DNA of 64,000 nucleotides from the NCBI GenBank assembly GCA_022843465.1, contig JALHNO010000005.1, positions 148,691 through 212,690 of the forward strand, written 5' to 3'. Under the pieces are notes generated by a model. The model ran no database searches and was not told the origin of the DNA. It saw nothing but the letters and a program-made list of their open reading frames with translations. The number at the start of each line of letters is the position of its first letter. Position 1 is the first letter of the stretch. A program made the position numbers and the translations under genes. Shown in pieces: positions 1-7,669 of the stretch. This stretch comes from Pseudomonadota bacterium. Its GTDB lineage: Bacteria; Pseudomonadota; Gammaproteobacteria; Xanthomonadales; Ahniellaceae.

Positions 1-299
1 AATCCGAGAAGCGCTTCGCCGCGGCGGACAAGCATCTGGCCGAGGCGCTCAGTCTGGTTCCGGATGATCCCGAGCTCTGGCAGTGGCGCGCCGAGCTGGC
101 GCTTGAGGAACAGCGCTGGCAGGACGCGCAGGCGCATGCCCGGCAGTCCGAGGCATTGGGTCCCAAGCTCGGCAATCTCTGTCTGCGCAACTGGATGACC
201 CTGCTTGCGGTGTCGGAAGAGACGGCGGACGCGGCCGGCAGTGCGGAGGCCAGGGAGCGCGCTGCCAAGTGTCCGGTTCGGGCCCCGGTGCGGCTCTAG
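1..299 (+). CDS. TPR-like protein, C-terminal end (partial)
   Basis: The frame is open from the left edge (first full codon at base 3) to a TAG at 297-299, giving about 98 residues of the end of a larger protein. The visible part has a helix-turn-helix pattern with alternating Ala, Leu and Trp (for example HLAEALSLVPDDPELW followed by RAELALEEQRW), which resembles a tetratricopeptide repeat, a protein-protein interaction fold. The start lies outside the window, so the full domain composition and function cannot be judged. The next gene follows on the same strand. Confidence 0.6.
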   Translation, partial: SEKRFAAADKHLAEALSLVPDDPELWQWRAELALEEQRWQDAQAHARQSEALGPKLGNLCLRNWMTLLAVSEETADAAGSAEARERAAKCPVRAPVRL

Positions 300-368
300 T
301 GCCGCGTTCCTGCAAAGGTCGATCCTGCCGGGCTCGCGCCACCCTCGCCGTCGCAATCCGGAGCAGCC

Positions 369-1208
369 ATGCCGGGCCAGCCCGTGCATAATCACCCCAT
401 GTTTACCCAGTGTCCCGGCTGTCTCAGTCTGTACCCGGTCTCGCTCGATACCTTGATCGAGGGCCGTGGTCGCGCAATTTGTGCCGCCTGCCGGACCGAG
501 TTCGATGTGCTCGCCTCGCTGTCCGAGACGCTGCCCGAGCCGCCGGACACGATGCTGGCCCGCCACCGTCCGGGCACCACGCCAACTCTCGTAACGCTGG
601 CCAGCAAGCCGCGCACAGGTCAACGCGATCTGTTTGCCAGCAGTACGCTGCTGGGTGCGGAACTGGTGGAGGAGGCGTCACCTGCTGCGATTGCACCCCC
701 TTCCTTCGGCACCCGCCGCGAGCGGCGTCCGCCCGCGCCTGGCAGTGTCCGGCTCTGGCGTCTGGCCAATCTGGTCCTGCTGGCCCTGCTGCTCGCGCAA
801 TTCGTGTATGCCAGCCGTGACTTCTGGCTCGAAAGTGGCCGTGTTCGCCCTTACCTGGATGCCGCCTGCGAGCGTCTCGGCTGTCGCCTGCCGGCGCGCC
901 GGGATGTTGCCCAGATTGCCCTCGTCGCCCGTGATGTGCGGCCGCATCCGAGCGAGCCAGGCGCGCTGATGATCTCGGCCACGATGCTCAATCGCGCGAG
1001 TTTCGTGCAGCCCTATCCGACGCTGGAGATCACCCTGTCCAATCTCGACGAGCAGCGGATTGCCATGCGTCGACTCGCGCCGCAGGACTATCTCAATGAT
1101 GCGCGTCTGCTTGCCCGCGGTCTGCCAGCGGGTGCAACCGCGACGATTGATCTCGAGGTATTCGACCCCGGCAAGCAGGCGGTGGCCTTCGAGTTCAAGT
1201 TTCTTTGA
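369..1208 (+). CDS. Zinc-ribbon and DUF3426 membrane protein
   Basis: The protein opens with a small zinc ribbon of the MJ0042 type: CPGC near the N-terminus and CAAC about 25 residues later. A linker rich in Pro and Arg follows, then one membrane segment (LANLVLLALLLAQFVYA, around residue 135), then a C-terminal domain of the DUF3426 type. The expected topology is a cytoplasmic zinc ribbon and a periplasmic C-terminal domain; no biochemical function is established for the family. Two starts are possible. ATG 369 has GGAG 5 bases upstream. ATG 399 gives the more usual beginning MFTQCPGC but has no clear Shine-Dalgarno sequence. The family assignment is good; the start is uncertain. Confidence 0.8.
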   Translation: MPGQPVHNHPMFTQCPGCLSLYPVSLDTLIEGRGRAICAACRTEFDVLASLSETLPEPPDTMLARHRPGTTPTLVTLASKPRTGQRDLFASSTLLGAELVEEASPAAIAPPSFGTRRERRPPAPGSVRLWRLANLVLLALLLAQFVYASRDFWLESGRVRPYLDAACERLGCRLPARRDVAQIALVARDVRPHPSEPGALMISATMLNRASFVQPYPTLEITLSNLDEQRIAMRRLAPQDYLNDARLLARGLPAGATATIDLEVFDPGKQAVAFEFKFL

Positions 1209-1335
1209 GATTGACGAGCGCGGCTTGAATCAAGGCGCATCGTGCCGACAGCGGCAGGTTTCGGGTCGCTACCCTGCTTGACCCCCGAACGGTGCCGACC
1301 TATAACGGTCGGCCCGCCGCCAGACCGATGCCGCG

Positions 1336-2103
1336 ATGAGTCTGTTCAGTTTTCGCAAGCGCGCCATGCCGAACCTGGTGCTGCGCCCGCACGATCCGGT
1401 GGGCTCAAGGCGCTGGCGCGTGCTGCTCGTGGCGGCCTGGTTGCTGTCGCTGCTGGCCGCCTGGATGTGGGCTTCGTATCGGGCTGCGCCCGAACTGCTG
1501 TCGATACAGGCTGAGGTGCGCCAGGCGCGCAAGGAGGTCGCGCGGCTGCGCGAGGAACTCGAACTCAGCGAGCGTGCGCGCAGCATCAGCGAGAAGTCCG
1601 ATCAGGTCTCGCGCACTGCCAACGAATCCCTGCAGGGTACGCTGCGCTCCCAGGAAGAAGAGTTGGCAGAATTGCGCAGCGACATCGCATTTTTCCAGCG
1701 ACTGATGGATGGCAAGTCGGGGCGCAAGGGGCTCAGTGTCCAGGATCCGGCGATTCGCGCCATACCCGGTGGTCGTGGCTACAATCTGCGCCTTACTTTG
1801 ACCCAGAACCTGCGCAAGGGTGAGGTGACCAAGGGTACGATCGCGATCAGCGTCGAAGGAATGCAGGGCGATCGCATGGTGGTGCTGGCCTGGGACAGTC
1901 TGTCCGGGCGACAGCCGAGCGCGGTGCCGCAGTTCAGCTTCAAGTATTTTCAGCAATTCGAGAGCAGTTTCATCTTGCCCCGGGACTTTTCTCCCAACCG
2001 CATCCGGCTGGTGCTGAAGTCCGAGCAGGGGGACAATGTGGAACAGAATTTCGCCTGGTCGCAGGCCCTCAGCCATGGAGAGAACGAAGATGTTTGGCAG
2101 TAA
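1336..2103 (+). CDS. Coiled-coil single-pass membrane protein (DUF6776-like)
   Basis: A 255-residue protein with a short basic N-terminus, one membrane helix (VLLVAAWLLSLLAAWMWA, about residues 36-53), then a heptad-like coiled coil rich in Glu, Arg and Leu (about 60-120), and a C-terminal globular part predicted to be beta-rich. I recall similar proteins next to bactofilin genes in Xanthomonas under the label DUF6776, but cannot verify that here. The 3' end overlaps the bactofilin gene by 14 bases, so the two are probably co-translated, and this protein may anchor or organise the bactofilin at the inner membrane. That role is inferred from position only. An internal ATG at 1366 is an alternative start. 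Confidence 0.7.
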   Translation: MSLFSFRKRAMPNLVLRPHDPVGSRRWRVLLVAAWLLSLLAAWMWASYRAAPELLSIQAEVRQARKEVARLREELELSERARSISEKSDQVSRTANESLQGTLRSQEEELAELRSDIAFFQRLMDGKSGRKGLSVQDPAIRAIPGGRGYNLRLTLTQNLRKGEVTKGTIAISVEGMQGDRMVVLAWDSLSGRQPSAVPQFSFKYFQQFESSFILPRDFSPNRIRLVLKSEQGDNVEQNFAWSQALSHGENEDVWQ

Positions 2104-2569
2104 GGAAAAATCCAGCAGACCGACCATGGACATCGATACCTTGATCGGCGCGCGCACCCGGATCGAAGGCAATGTGCAGTTCAGCGGTGGCCTGCGGGTG
2201 GATGGCAGTGTGCGCGGTACCCTGATTTCCGAGGGCGACCAGCAGTCGGTGCTGATGCTGTCCGACAAGGGCGTCATCGAGGGCGAGGTGCGCGCGCCGC
2301 ATGTGGTCATCAACGGCACGCTCAAGGGCGACATCATCGCCAGCGAGCGCGTCGAACTGGCACCGCAGGCGCGGGTCACCGGCAACATCTACTACAAGAT
2401 CCTGGAAATGGCGGCCGGTGCCGAGGTCAGCGGACAGATTGTGCGTCAGGAAGACCCGCACAAGCAGCTGGCCAAGCCCGACCCTGGCGACCATGACAGG
2501 ACCGAAGCGAAGCTCGAGGTCAAACTTGAGCCCAAGGAAAAATCCAGGCTCGACGCCAAGCGCGCTTGA
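2090..2569 (+). CDS. Bactofilin (polymer-forming cytoskeletal protein)
   Basis: A 159-residue protein with the bactofilin signature: [15 protein letters not shown], then regularly spaced beta-helix rungs ([53 protein letters not shown]) over about residues 15-115, and a charged Lys/Glu-rich tail. Bactofilins polymerise without nucleotide into membrane-associated filaments and often recruit cell-wall enzymes. ATG 2090 is preferred because GGAGA lies about 8 bases upstream; upstream in-frame starts (2036, 2075) would lie inside the preceding coding region and give an atypical leader. The gene overlaps the coiled-coil membrane protein gene and is followed by erpA. Confidence 0.9.
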   Translation: MFGSKEKSSRPTMDIDTLIGARTRIEGNVQFSGGLRVDGSVRGTLISEGDQQSVLMLSDKGVIEGEVRAPHVVINGTLKGDIIASERVELAPQARVTGNIYYKILEMAAGAEVSGQIVRQEDPHKQLAKPDPGDHDRTEAKLEVKLEPKEKSRLDAKRA

Positions 2570-2616
2570 ATTACAGCGTTCTGGCGCCATCTCAGCGGTA
2601 TCCCTCAGGAAATTCG

Positions 2617-2979
2617 ATGAACCAGCCGAGTACTTCCACAGCCACCCCCAGCCAGGCCCTGAACTTCACCAGTGCGGCGGCAGGCAAGGTGCGCCAGCTG
2701 ATCGAGGAAGAGCAGAATCCCGATCTGAAGCTGCGCGTCTATATTCAGGGCGGCGGTTGCTCGGGCTTCCAGTATGGTTTCGCGTTCGAGGACGAAGTGG
2801 CCGAGGATGACTTTGCCATCGAGCGCGACGGCGTGACCCTGCTGGTGGACTCGACCTCGCTGCAGTATCTCGGCGGCGCCGAGATCGACTACAAGGAAGA
2901 CCTGCAGGGCGCCCAGTTCGTCATCCGCAATCCCAATGCCAAGACCACCTGCGGCTGCGGTTCCTCGTTCTCGGCCTGA
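2617..2979 (+). CDS. erpA: Iron-sulfur cluster insertion protein ErpA
   Basis: A 120-residue A-type carrier that receives Fe-S clusters from the assembly machinery and delivers them to apo-enzymes, notably those of isoprenoid synthesis and respiration. The three cluster ligands are visible: Cys48 in GGGCSGFQY, and Cys112 and Cys114 in TTCGCGSSF near the C-terminus. ATG 2617 is chosen because AGGA lies 6 bases upstream; a longer frame from 2566 would add 17 residues untypical of the family. ErpA is preferred over IscA because of the overall match and because no isc genes are nearby. It sits 48 bases after the bactofilin gene and 5 bases before nudC. Confidence 0.93.
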   Translation: MNQPSTSTATPSQALNFTSAAAGKVRQLIEEEQNPDLKLRVYIQGGGCSGFQYGFAFEDEVAEDDFAIERDGVTLLVDSTSLQYLGGAEIDYKEDLQGAQFVIRNPNAKTTCGCGSSFSA

Positions 2980-2984
2980 ACCCG

Positions 2985-3899
2985 ATGGATTTCGCGTTCT
3001 CTGCGCTGGTGCTCGATCGTGCCGGCGAGGCGCGCCAGGATGCGACCTGGATCGAAGGCCGGTTTGAGGAGCGTGATGCCCGCGTGCTGGTGCTCAGCAG
3101 TGAGGGCCGCATCCTGCTGGCGCAACCCGGGCGCCTGCTGCTCGACCTCCCGCTCGCCCTGCTGCGCGAGCGCTTCCATCTGACCCAGTTCAGTTTTCTC
3201 GGGCGTGAGCGCGGCGCCGCCCTGTTCGCGCTGACGCTGGATGCCGCCGCACTGGGTGACTTCAACCGCGAGTTCAATGCCGAGGATGTCGATCTTCGGG
3301 TCGCCGCGGCCGAGTTGCCGGCACAGCAGGCCGGTGTAGCCGCCTTTGCGCGCTCGCTGGCGCACTGGCAGTCGCGCACGCGCTACTGCGGAAGCTGCGG
3401 CGCGGCGACCATCCTGTGTTCCGGCGGGCACCGCGCCTTGTGCAGCAATGCTGCCTGCGCGATCGAGCATTTCCCGCGCACCGATGCGGCGATGATCGCC
3501 CTGGTGCATGACGGCAATCGCTGCCTGCTCGGTCGTCAGGCCAGTTGGCCGGAGCGCCGATTCTCCACGCTGGCCGGATTTCTTGAGCCCGGCGAAACCC
3601 TGGAAGACTGCGTGCGTCGCGAAGTGTTCGAAGAAGTGGGTGTACGCATCGGCGCCTGCGACTACATCGGCTCGCAGCCCTGGCCGTTTCCTGCGTCCCT
3701 GATGCTCGGCTTCATGGCCCGGGCCGAGTCGTTCGACATCGCGCTCGGCGCCGAAATCTGCGAGGCGCGCTGGTTCACACCGGAACAATTGGTCGAGCAG
3801 TGGCGCAGCCAGCAGATCAAGCTGTCGCCACGGCTGTCGATCTCGCGTCACCTGATCGAGCGCTGGTACCTGCAGATGACGGGTACCGCACTGGCCTGA
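2985..3899 (+). CDS. nudC: NAD(+) diphosphatase / RNA NAD-decapping hydrolase NudC
   Basis: A 304-residue Nudix hydrolase with the three marks of NudC: a four-cysteine zinc ribbon beginning YCGSCG (about residues 135-155), a complete Nudix box (GFLEPGETLEDCVRREVFEE followed by VGV, about residues 195-217), and the SQPWPFPASLMLGF element specific to the NAD(H) pyrophosphatase subfamily. It hydrolyses NAD(H) to NMN(H) and AMP and in characterised bacteria removes NAD caps from RNA 5' ends. The gene starts 5 bases after erpA, suggesting a shared transcript. A GC-rich hairpin follows the stop codon. Confidence 0.93.
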   Translation: MDFAFSALVLDRAGEARQDATWIEGRFEERDARVLVLSSEGRILLAQPGRLLLDLPLALLRERFHLTQFSFLGRERGAALFALTLDAAALGDFNREFNAEDVDLRVAAAELPAQQAGVAAFARSLAHWQSRTRYCGSCGAATILCSGGHRALCSNAACAIEHFPRTDAAMIALVHDGNRCLLGRQASWPERRFSTLAGFLEPGETLEDCVRREVFEEVGVRIGACDYIGSQPWPFPASLMLGFMARAESFDIALGAEICEARWFTPEQLVEQWRSQQIKLSPRLSISRHLIERWYLQMTGTALA

Positions 3900-3902
3900 G
3901 CG

Positions 3903-3928
3903 GCCGCAGCAATCCGGGCTGCTGCGGC
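3903..3928 (+). terminator. Weak hairpin after nudC
   Basis: The arms GCCGCAGC (3903-3910) and GCTGCGGC (3921-3928) form a perfect 8-bp stem with a 10-base loop directly after the nudC stop codon. No run of T follows, so it is at best a weak or Rho-assisted terminator or a transcript-stabilising hairpin. Confidence 0.35.
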
Positions 3929-4037
3929 GCTCTGTTGCGCTCGATTAAGTTCCAGGGTCAACCCGCGTCCTGCCTGCTCGTTGTGATGGGCTGAGTGTCG
4001 AATCCTTCGCCACCGTCGTCCCCCACAGGAGCTCCGC

Positions 4038-4346
4038 ATGAAACTTCAATGGTCCGCCCTTGCCCTCTTGCTGATCGGTTCCCTCGCATTCGCTGGAACA
4101 CCGCGCATCGATGCCCGACAGGTTCGGCAGCAGGCCCGGATCGAGCACGGTGTCGCCAGCGGCGCGCTGACCGCGTCCGAGGCCGCGCGCCTGCGCGCTC
4201 AGCAGCACCGCATCGCAAGACGCGAAAGCCGTGCGAAATCCGATGGCATCGTCACCCGCGGCGAACGTGTCTGGCTCCATCGCAGTCTGAACCGTGCGCA
4301 TCGCAATATTCGCCGTCACAAGCTCAATGGGCGTTGCGCTTTCTGA
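4038..4346 (+). CDS. Small secreted basic helical protein, unknown function
   Basis: A 102-residue protein with a clear signal peptide (MKLQWSALALLLIGSLAFAG, cleavage probably after AFA). The mature part is almost entirely helical and very rich in Arg and Ala: a segment of the form RQQARIEHGVASGALT, then SEAARLRAQQ, then a second similar segment around DGIVTRGERVWLHRSL. The two halves look like a repeated helix-turn with 'G-x-[LV]-T-x-x-E', a layout I associate with short exported proteins of Lysobacterales. It is probably periplasmic. No catalytic motif is visible. It stands alone between two hairpins. Confidence 0.7.
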   Translation: MKLQWSALALLLIGSLAFAGTPRIDARQVRQQARIEHGVASGALTASEAARLRAQQHRIARRESRAKSDGIVTRGERVWLHRSLNRAHRNIRRHKLNGRCAF

Positions 4347-4355
4347 TGATCCGCG

Positions 4356-4384
4356 GCGGCGGGTGCCGGTAGCGAACCCGCCGC
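4356..4384 (+). terminator. GC-rich hairpin after the small secreted protein gene
   Basis: The arms GCGGCGGGT (4356-4364) and ACCCGCCGC (4376-4384) give a 9-bp stem with an 11-base loop, starting 10 bases after the stop codon. Only TTCGTT follows, so intrinsic termination would be inefficient. Confidence 0.4.
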
Positions 4385-4463
4385 TTCGTTGCCGAATCCA
4401 CACTGGGTCGCTGACGGTGACTGCGCTAGGCTTGCGGTCCCAAGGGCAGCGGGCAGGGCGGCA

Positions 4464-6476
4464 ATGTTCAAGCGCGGATTATGGCTATTGATGTTGTGTG
4501 CAGGCGCCGCGCAGACGGCGCCCAGCGAACTGCGCAACGTGGTGATCATGCTCGGCAAGCCCAATGGCGAACTGCTGCGCAGTGTCCAGCCCGATGGCAG
4601 CATCAAGGTGCACTTCGAGTTTCATGACCGGGGTCGCGGTCCGGCGACCGATAGCGTCTATCGCGTTGATGAAAATGATTTGCCGGTGCTCGCCACCACC
4701 AGCGGCGTCGACTATTTCAAGGTCGCGGTGGCGGAAACCTTTCGTCGCGAAGGCGATCAGGCGAGTTGGAAGAACCGCGCCGAGGACGAGACGCGCGAAC
4801 TCGCGGCGCCCGGCTTCTATTCGAGCATGAACGGACCGCCGGAAGAATTGGCGATGCTCGCGCGCGCGCTGCTGAAAGCGCCATCGCAGAAGCTTGCGCT
4901 GCTGCCGCTCGGCGAGGCGGTCATCCGACATGTCGAGGACATGGAAGTTGCCGATGGTCCGAAGCCGATCCGAGTCGGTCTGTATGCGATCAGCGGACTG
5001 GATCTGGTGCCAGTGTATCTATGGCTCGATGGCGATCGTCAACTGTTCGCGCAGTACTCCGGCTGGCAGAGCATCGTGCGTGCCGGGTACGAATCCTCGC
5101 TTGAGAAAATCGGCGCCCGCCAGCAGGAAATCCAGAAGGCCTCGGCGCTGGAGCGGGCGCGTACCTTGACCAGACGGCTCGACAAGCCGTTGCTGATCGA
5201 CAATGTGCGCATCTTCGATCCGGCCGAAGCGGACATCCTGGTTGGTCGTAGCGTGCTGATCGATCAGGGCCGCATCGTTTCGGTGCATGAACAGGGCGTG
5301 CTCGATGTGGCCGCCGATGTGCAGCGCATCGACGGCGGCGGCCGGCTGTTGATGCCGGGTCTGTGGGACATGCATGCGCACCTGTCGGCGGGCACCGATC
5401 CGCTGATCGATATCGCCGCCGGTGTGACCACGGTGCGCGACCTGGCCAATGATGCCGAGCAGTTGTCTGCCCTGATCAAGGCGATCGAGTCAGGAGATGA
5501 CATCGGTCCGCGTGTGATCCGGGCGGGATTCATCGATGGCCGCGGACCCTACGCCGGCCCGACCAAGGTGTTTGCCGACACCGAGGAGGAGATGCGCAAG
5601 GGCATCAACGACTATGCCGATGCCGGATTTGTCCAGGTAAAGATCTACAGTTCGATCAAGCCCGAGCTGGTGCCGGCCGCGGTGCGCTTTGCCCATGAGC
5701 GCGGGCTGCGGCTGTCTGGCCACGTGCCGGCCTTCATGACCGCGCGGCAGTTCGTCGAAGCCGGCGCCGATGAAATCCAGCACATCAATTTCATCGCGCT
5801 GAATTTCCTCTACGACAAGGTGCCGGATACCCGCACACCGGCGCGCTTTACTGGCGTTGCCGAGCATCTCCCGGATCTGGATCTGGGCTCGGCTGAAGTA
5901 CGCGATTTTCTTTCGCTGCTGAAAGAGCGCAAAACGGTGGTCGATCCCACGCTGTCGACCTTCGAGGGCATGTTTCTCGGGCGCACCAATGATCCCTCGC
6001 TGGACTATGCCGCGATCCTGCATCGGCTGCCGGCGACCTGGCAGCGTGGCATCGCCAGCGGCACCGGCGGCCTCGATGTACCCAAGGGGCAGTCGATGCG
6101 GTTCCGTGTTGCCTATCAAAAGCTGATCGATCTGACCGGCATGCTGCATCGCTCGGGTGTCACTCTGGTGGCGGGCACCGACGGCACTGCGGGGTTTTCT
6201 CTGGTGCGCGAACTGGAACTCTATGTGGCTGCCGGAATTGCACCGCGTGAAGCCCTGCGCATCGCCACCCTGGGGGCCGCCGAGGTGATGGGGCTGGGCG
6301 ACCGGTACGGTCGCGTCGCGCCGGGCTATGTCGCCGATCTGATCCTGGTCGATGGCGATCCCACCCTGGTGATGGGCGATCTGCGCAAGGTCGATACCGT
6401 GATCCGCGGCGATCGCCTGTTCGACAGTGCTGCCCTGTTCGAGTCGATCGGACTGAAGCCCTGGCGCACGCCCTGA
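4464..6476 (+). CDS. Secreted amidohydrolase-family metallohydrolase
   Basis: A 670-residue protein with a signal peptide (MFKRGLWLLMLCAGAAQTA), an N-terminal domain of about 250 residues with no recognised motif, and a C-terminal amidohydrolase TIM barrel resembling imidazolonepropionase and prolidase-type enzymes. Visible metal-site elements are DMHAHLS (HxH), VKIYSS (a lysine that may be carboxylated), SGHVP, EIQHINF and the late Asp in AGTDG. It probably hydrolyses a C-N bond of a small peptide-like or cyclic substrate in the periplasm; the substrate cannot be read from the sequence. ATG 4464 is chosen because it starts the signal peptide; an upstream TTG (4389) would put extra residues before it. 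The stop overlaps a possible start of the next gene (TGATG). Confidence 0.85.
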   Translation: MFKRGLWLLMLCAGAAQTAPSELRNVVIMLGKPNGELLRSVQPDGSIKVHFEFHDRGRGPATDSVYRVDENDLPVLATTSGVDYFKVAVAETFRREGDQASWKNRAEDETRELAAPGFYSSMNGPPEELAMLARALLKAPSQKLALLPLGEAVIRHVEDMEVADGPKPIRVGLYAISGLDLVPVYLWLDGDRQLFAQYSGWQSIVRAGYESSLEKIGARQQEIQKASALERARTLTRRLDKPLLIDNVRIFDPAEADILVGRSVLIDQGRIVSVHEQGVLDVAADVQRIDGGGRLLMPGLWDMHAHLSAGTDPLIDIAAGVTTVRDLANDAEQLSALIKAIESGDDIGPRVIRAGFIDGRGPYAGPTKVFADTEEEMRKGINDYADAGFVQVKIYSSIKPELVPAAVRFAHERGLRLSGHVPAFMTARQFVEAGADEIQHINFIALNFLYDKVPDTRTPARFTGVAEHLPDLDLGSAEVRDFLSLLKERKTVVDPTLSTFEGMFLGRTNDPSLDYAAILHRLPATWQRGIASGTGGLDVPKGQSMRFRVAYQKLIDLTGMLHRSGVTLVAGTDGTAGFSLVRELELYVAAGIAPREALRIATLGAAEVMGLGDRYGRVAPGYVADLILVDGDPTLVMGDLRKVDTVIRGDRLFDSAALFESIGLKPWRTP

Positions 6477-6499
6477 TGCCCGGCCAGGATCAGGAGCGC

Positions 6500-7510
6500 A
6501 TGCGCGCCTGCTATATCGATCGCTACGGTGGACCGGGGCAGTTGCGCCTGGGCCAGCGACCCAGGCCGCAGCCTGGCGATGGCGAAGCGCTGGTTCGGGT
6601 GGCCGCGGTGGGGTTGAATCCGGTCGACTACAAGACCCGCGATGGCAAGGTCCGCATCCTGCTGCCGTACCCGATGCCGCAGATCCTGGGCAATGAGCTC
6701 TGCGGCGAGATCATGGCACTGGGCCGCAATGCGGCTGGCTTCAGTGTTGGCCAGCGCGTGTGCACCCGCGTGGCCAAGCTCAGTGCCGGCGCATTCGCGG
6801 AGTACGCCGCGGTGCCCACCAGCATGCTTGCCGCGGTTCCGGACTCGGTCAGCGATGTCGATGCGGCCGCCTTGCCGCTGGCCGGTCTGACGGCTTGGCA
6901 GTGCCTGACCGAAGTGCTGCAACTGCAGCCCGGTCAGCGCGTGCTGATCCATGCCGGAGCCGGCGGCGTTGGCCATATCGCGGTGCAGCTGGCGCATCAG
7001 ATGGGTGCCGTGGTGGCGACCACAGCATCGCCCGCGCGCTTTGATTTTCTGCGCAGCCTCGGTGCCAGCGAGCTGGTCGATTATCGCCAGCAGCGTTTCG
7101 AGGACTGCATCGCGCCGGTGGACGCAGTGCTCGATACCCAGGGCGGTGACATTCTGCTGCGTTCGATCGCGCATACCCGGCGCGGTGGTCGTGTAGTGAC
7201 GATCGGCGGCCTGCCGACGCCCGAGATTGCAGATGAGTTTGCCAAGCCGTTCTGGGTGCGCTGGCTGTTTGCCTGGATCAGCCGCCGCGAGCGCGCGCTG
7301 GCGCGATCCCGTGAGGTTACGTTCCGCTACTGGTTCATGCGGCCCGATGGTACGCAGTTGGCCGAGCTGATTTCGCGCGTTGCAGCCGGTCAGTTGAATC
7401 TGCGCACGCAGGTGTTCGAGGGATTCGATCGCTTCCCCGAAGTGTTTGCGGCGCTTGAGTCCGGTCGTACCGTGGGCAAGCTCGTGGTGCGATTGCCGCG
7501 CATCGGGTAG
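6500..7510 (+). CDS. Quinone oxidoreductase-like MDR family protein
   Basis: A medium-chain dehydrogenase/reductase of about 336 residues without the structural zinc cysteines, so of the NADPH:quinone reductase type. It has the N-terminal GroES-like fold (GLNPVDYKTRDG, GNELCGEI), the nucleotide-binding motif HAGAGGVGHIAVQLA and the conserved YRQQRFED-type segment. It is predicted to be cytosolic and to reduce quinones or activated alkenes with NADPH. ATG 6500 gives the family-typical beginning MRACYIDRYGGP and has AGGAG just upstream; ATG 6476 overlaps the stop of the amidohydrolase gene and would add 8 residues. The tight coupling suggests one transcript with that gene. Confidence 0.85.
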   Translation: MRACYIDRYGGPGQLRLGQRPRPQPGDGEALVRVAAVGLNPVDYKTRDGKVRILLPYPMPQILGNELCGEIMALGRNAAGFSVGQRVCTRVAKLSAGAFAEYAAVPTSMLAAVPDSVSDVDAAALPLAGLTAWQCLTEVLQLQPGQRVLIHAGAGGVGHIAVQLAHQMGAVVATTASPARFDFLRSLGASELVDYRQQRFEDCIAPVDAVLDTQGGDILLRSIAHTRRGGRVVTIGGLPTPEIADEFAKPFWVRWLFAWISRRERALARSREVTFRYWFMRPDGTQLAELISRVAAGQLNLRTQVFEGFDRFPEVFAALESGRTVGKLVVRLPRIG

Positions 7511-7586
7511 CACAGGGGGCGTGCCAGGGCGTCGTGGCCCGTTTTGCGCCGCGCAGCTGGAAGGGGTTCATTGTCTCCGTGAGCAT

Positions 7587-7619
7587 CCCGGAATCCACCG
7601 CTGCGCGGCTTCTTCCGGG
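7587..7619. repeat. Palindromic repeat, family A, copy 1
   Basis: An imperfect hairpin with outer arms CCCGGAA (7587-7593) and TTCCGGG (7613-7619) and inner CCGC/GCGG around TGC. It shares the 19-base block GGAATCCACCGCTGCGCGG with a second copy at 9501-9531. The two copies flank the POT transporter gene. Confidence 0.6.
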
Positions 7620-7637
7620 CTACGTGAGATGGAGGGC

Positions 7638-7643
7638 TATACT
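7638..7643 (+). promoter_or_regulatory. -10-like element before the POT transporter gene
   Basis: TATACT lies 26 bases before the ATG at 7670, a plausible position for a sigma-70 -10 box. No convincing -35 hexamer is present at the right distance, where the palindromic repeat lies instead, so this is only a candidate. Confidence 0.3.
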
Positions 7644-7669
7644 TGATCTTTTCCACGCCGGACCCACTG

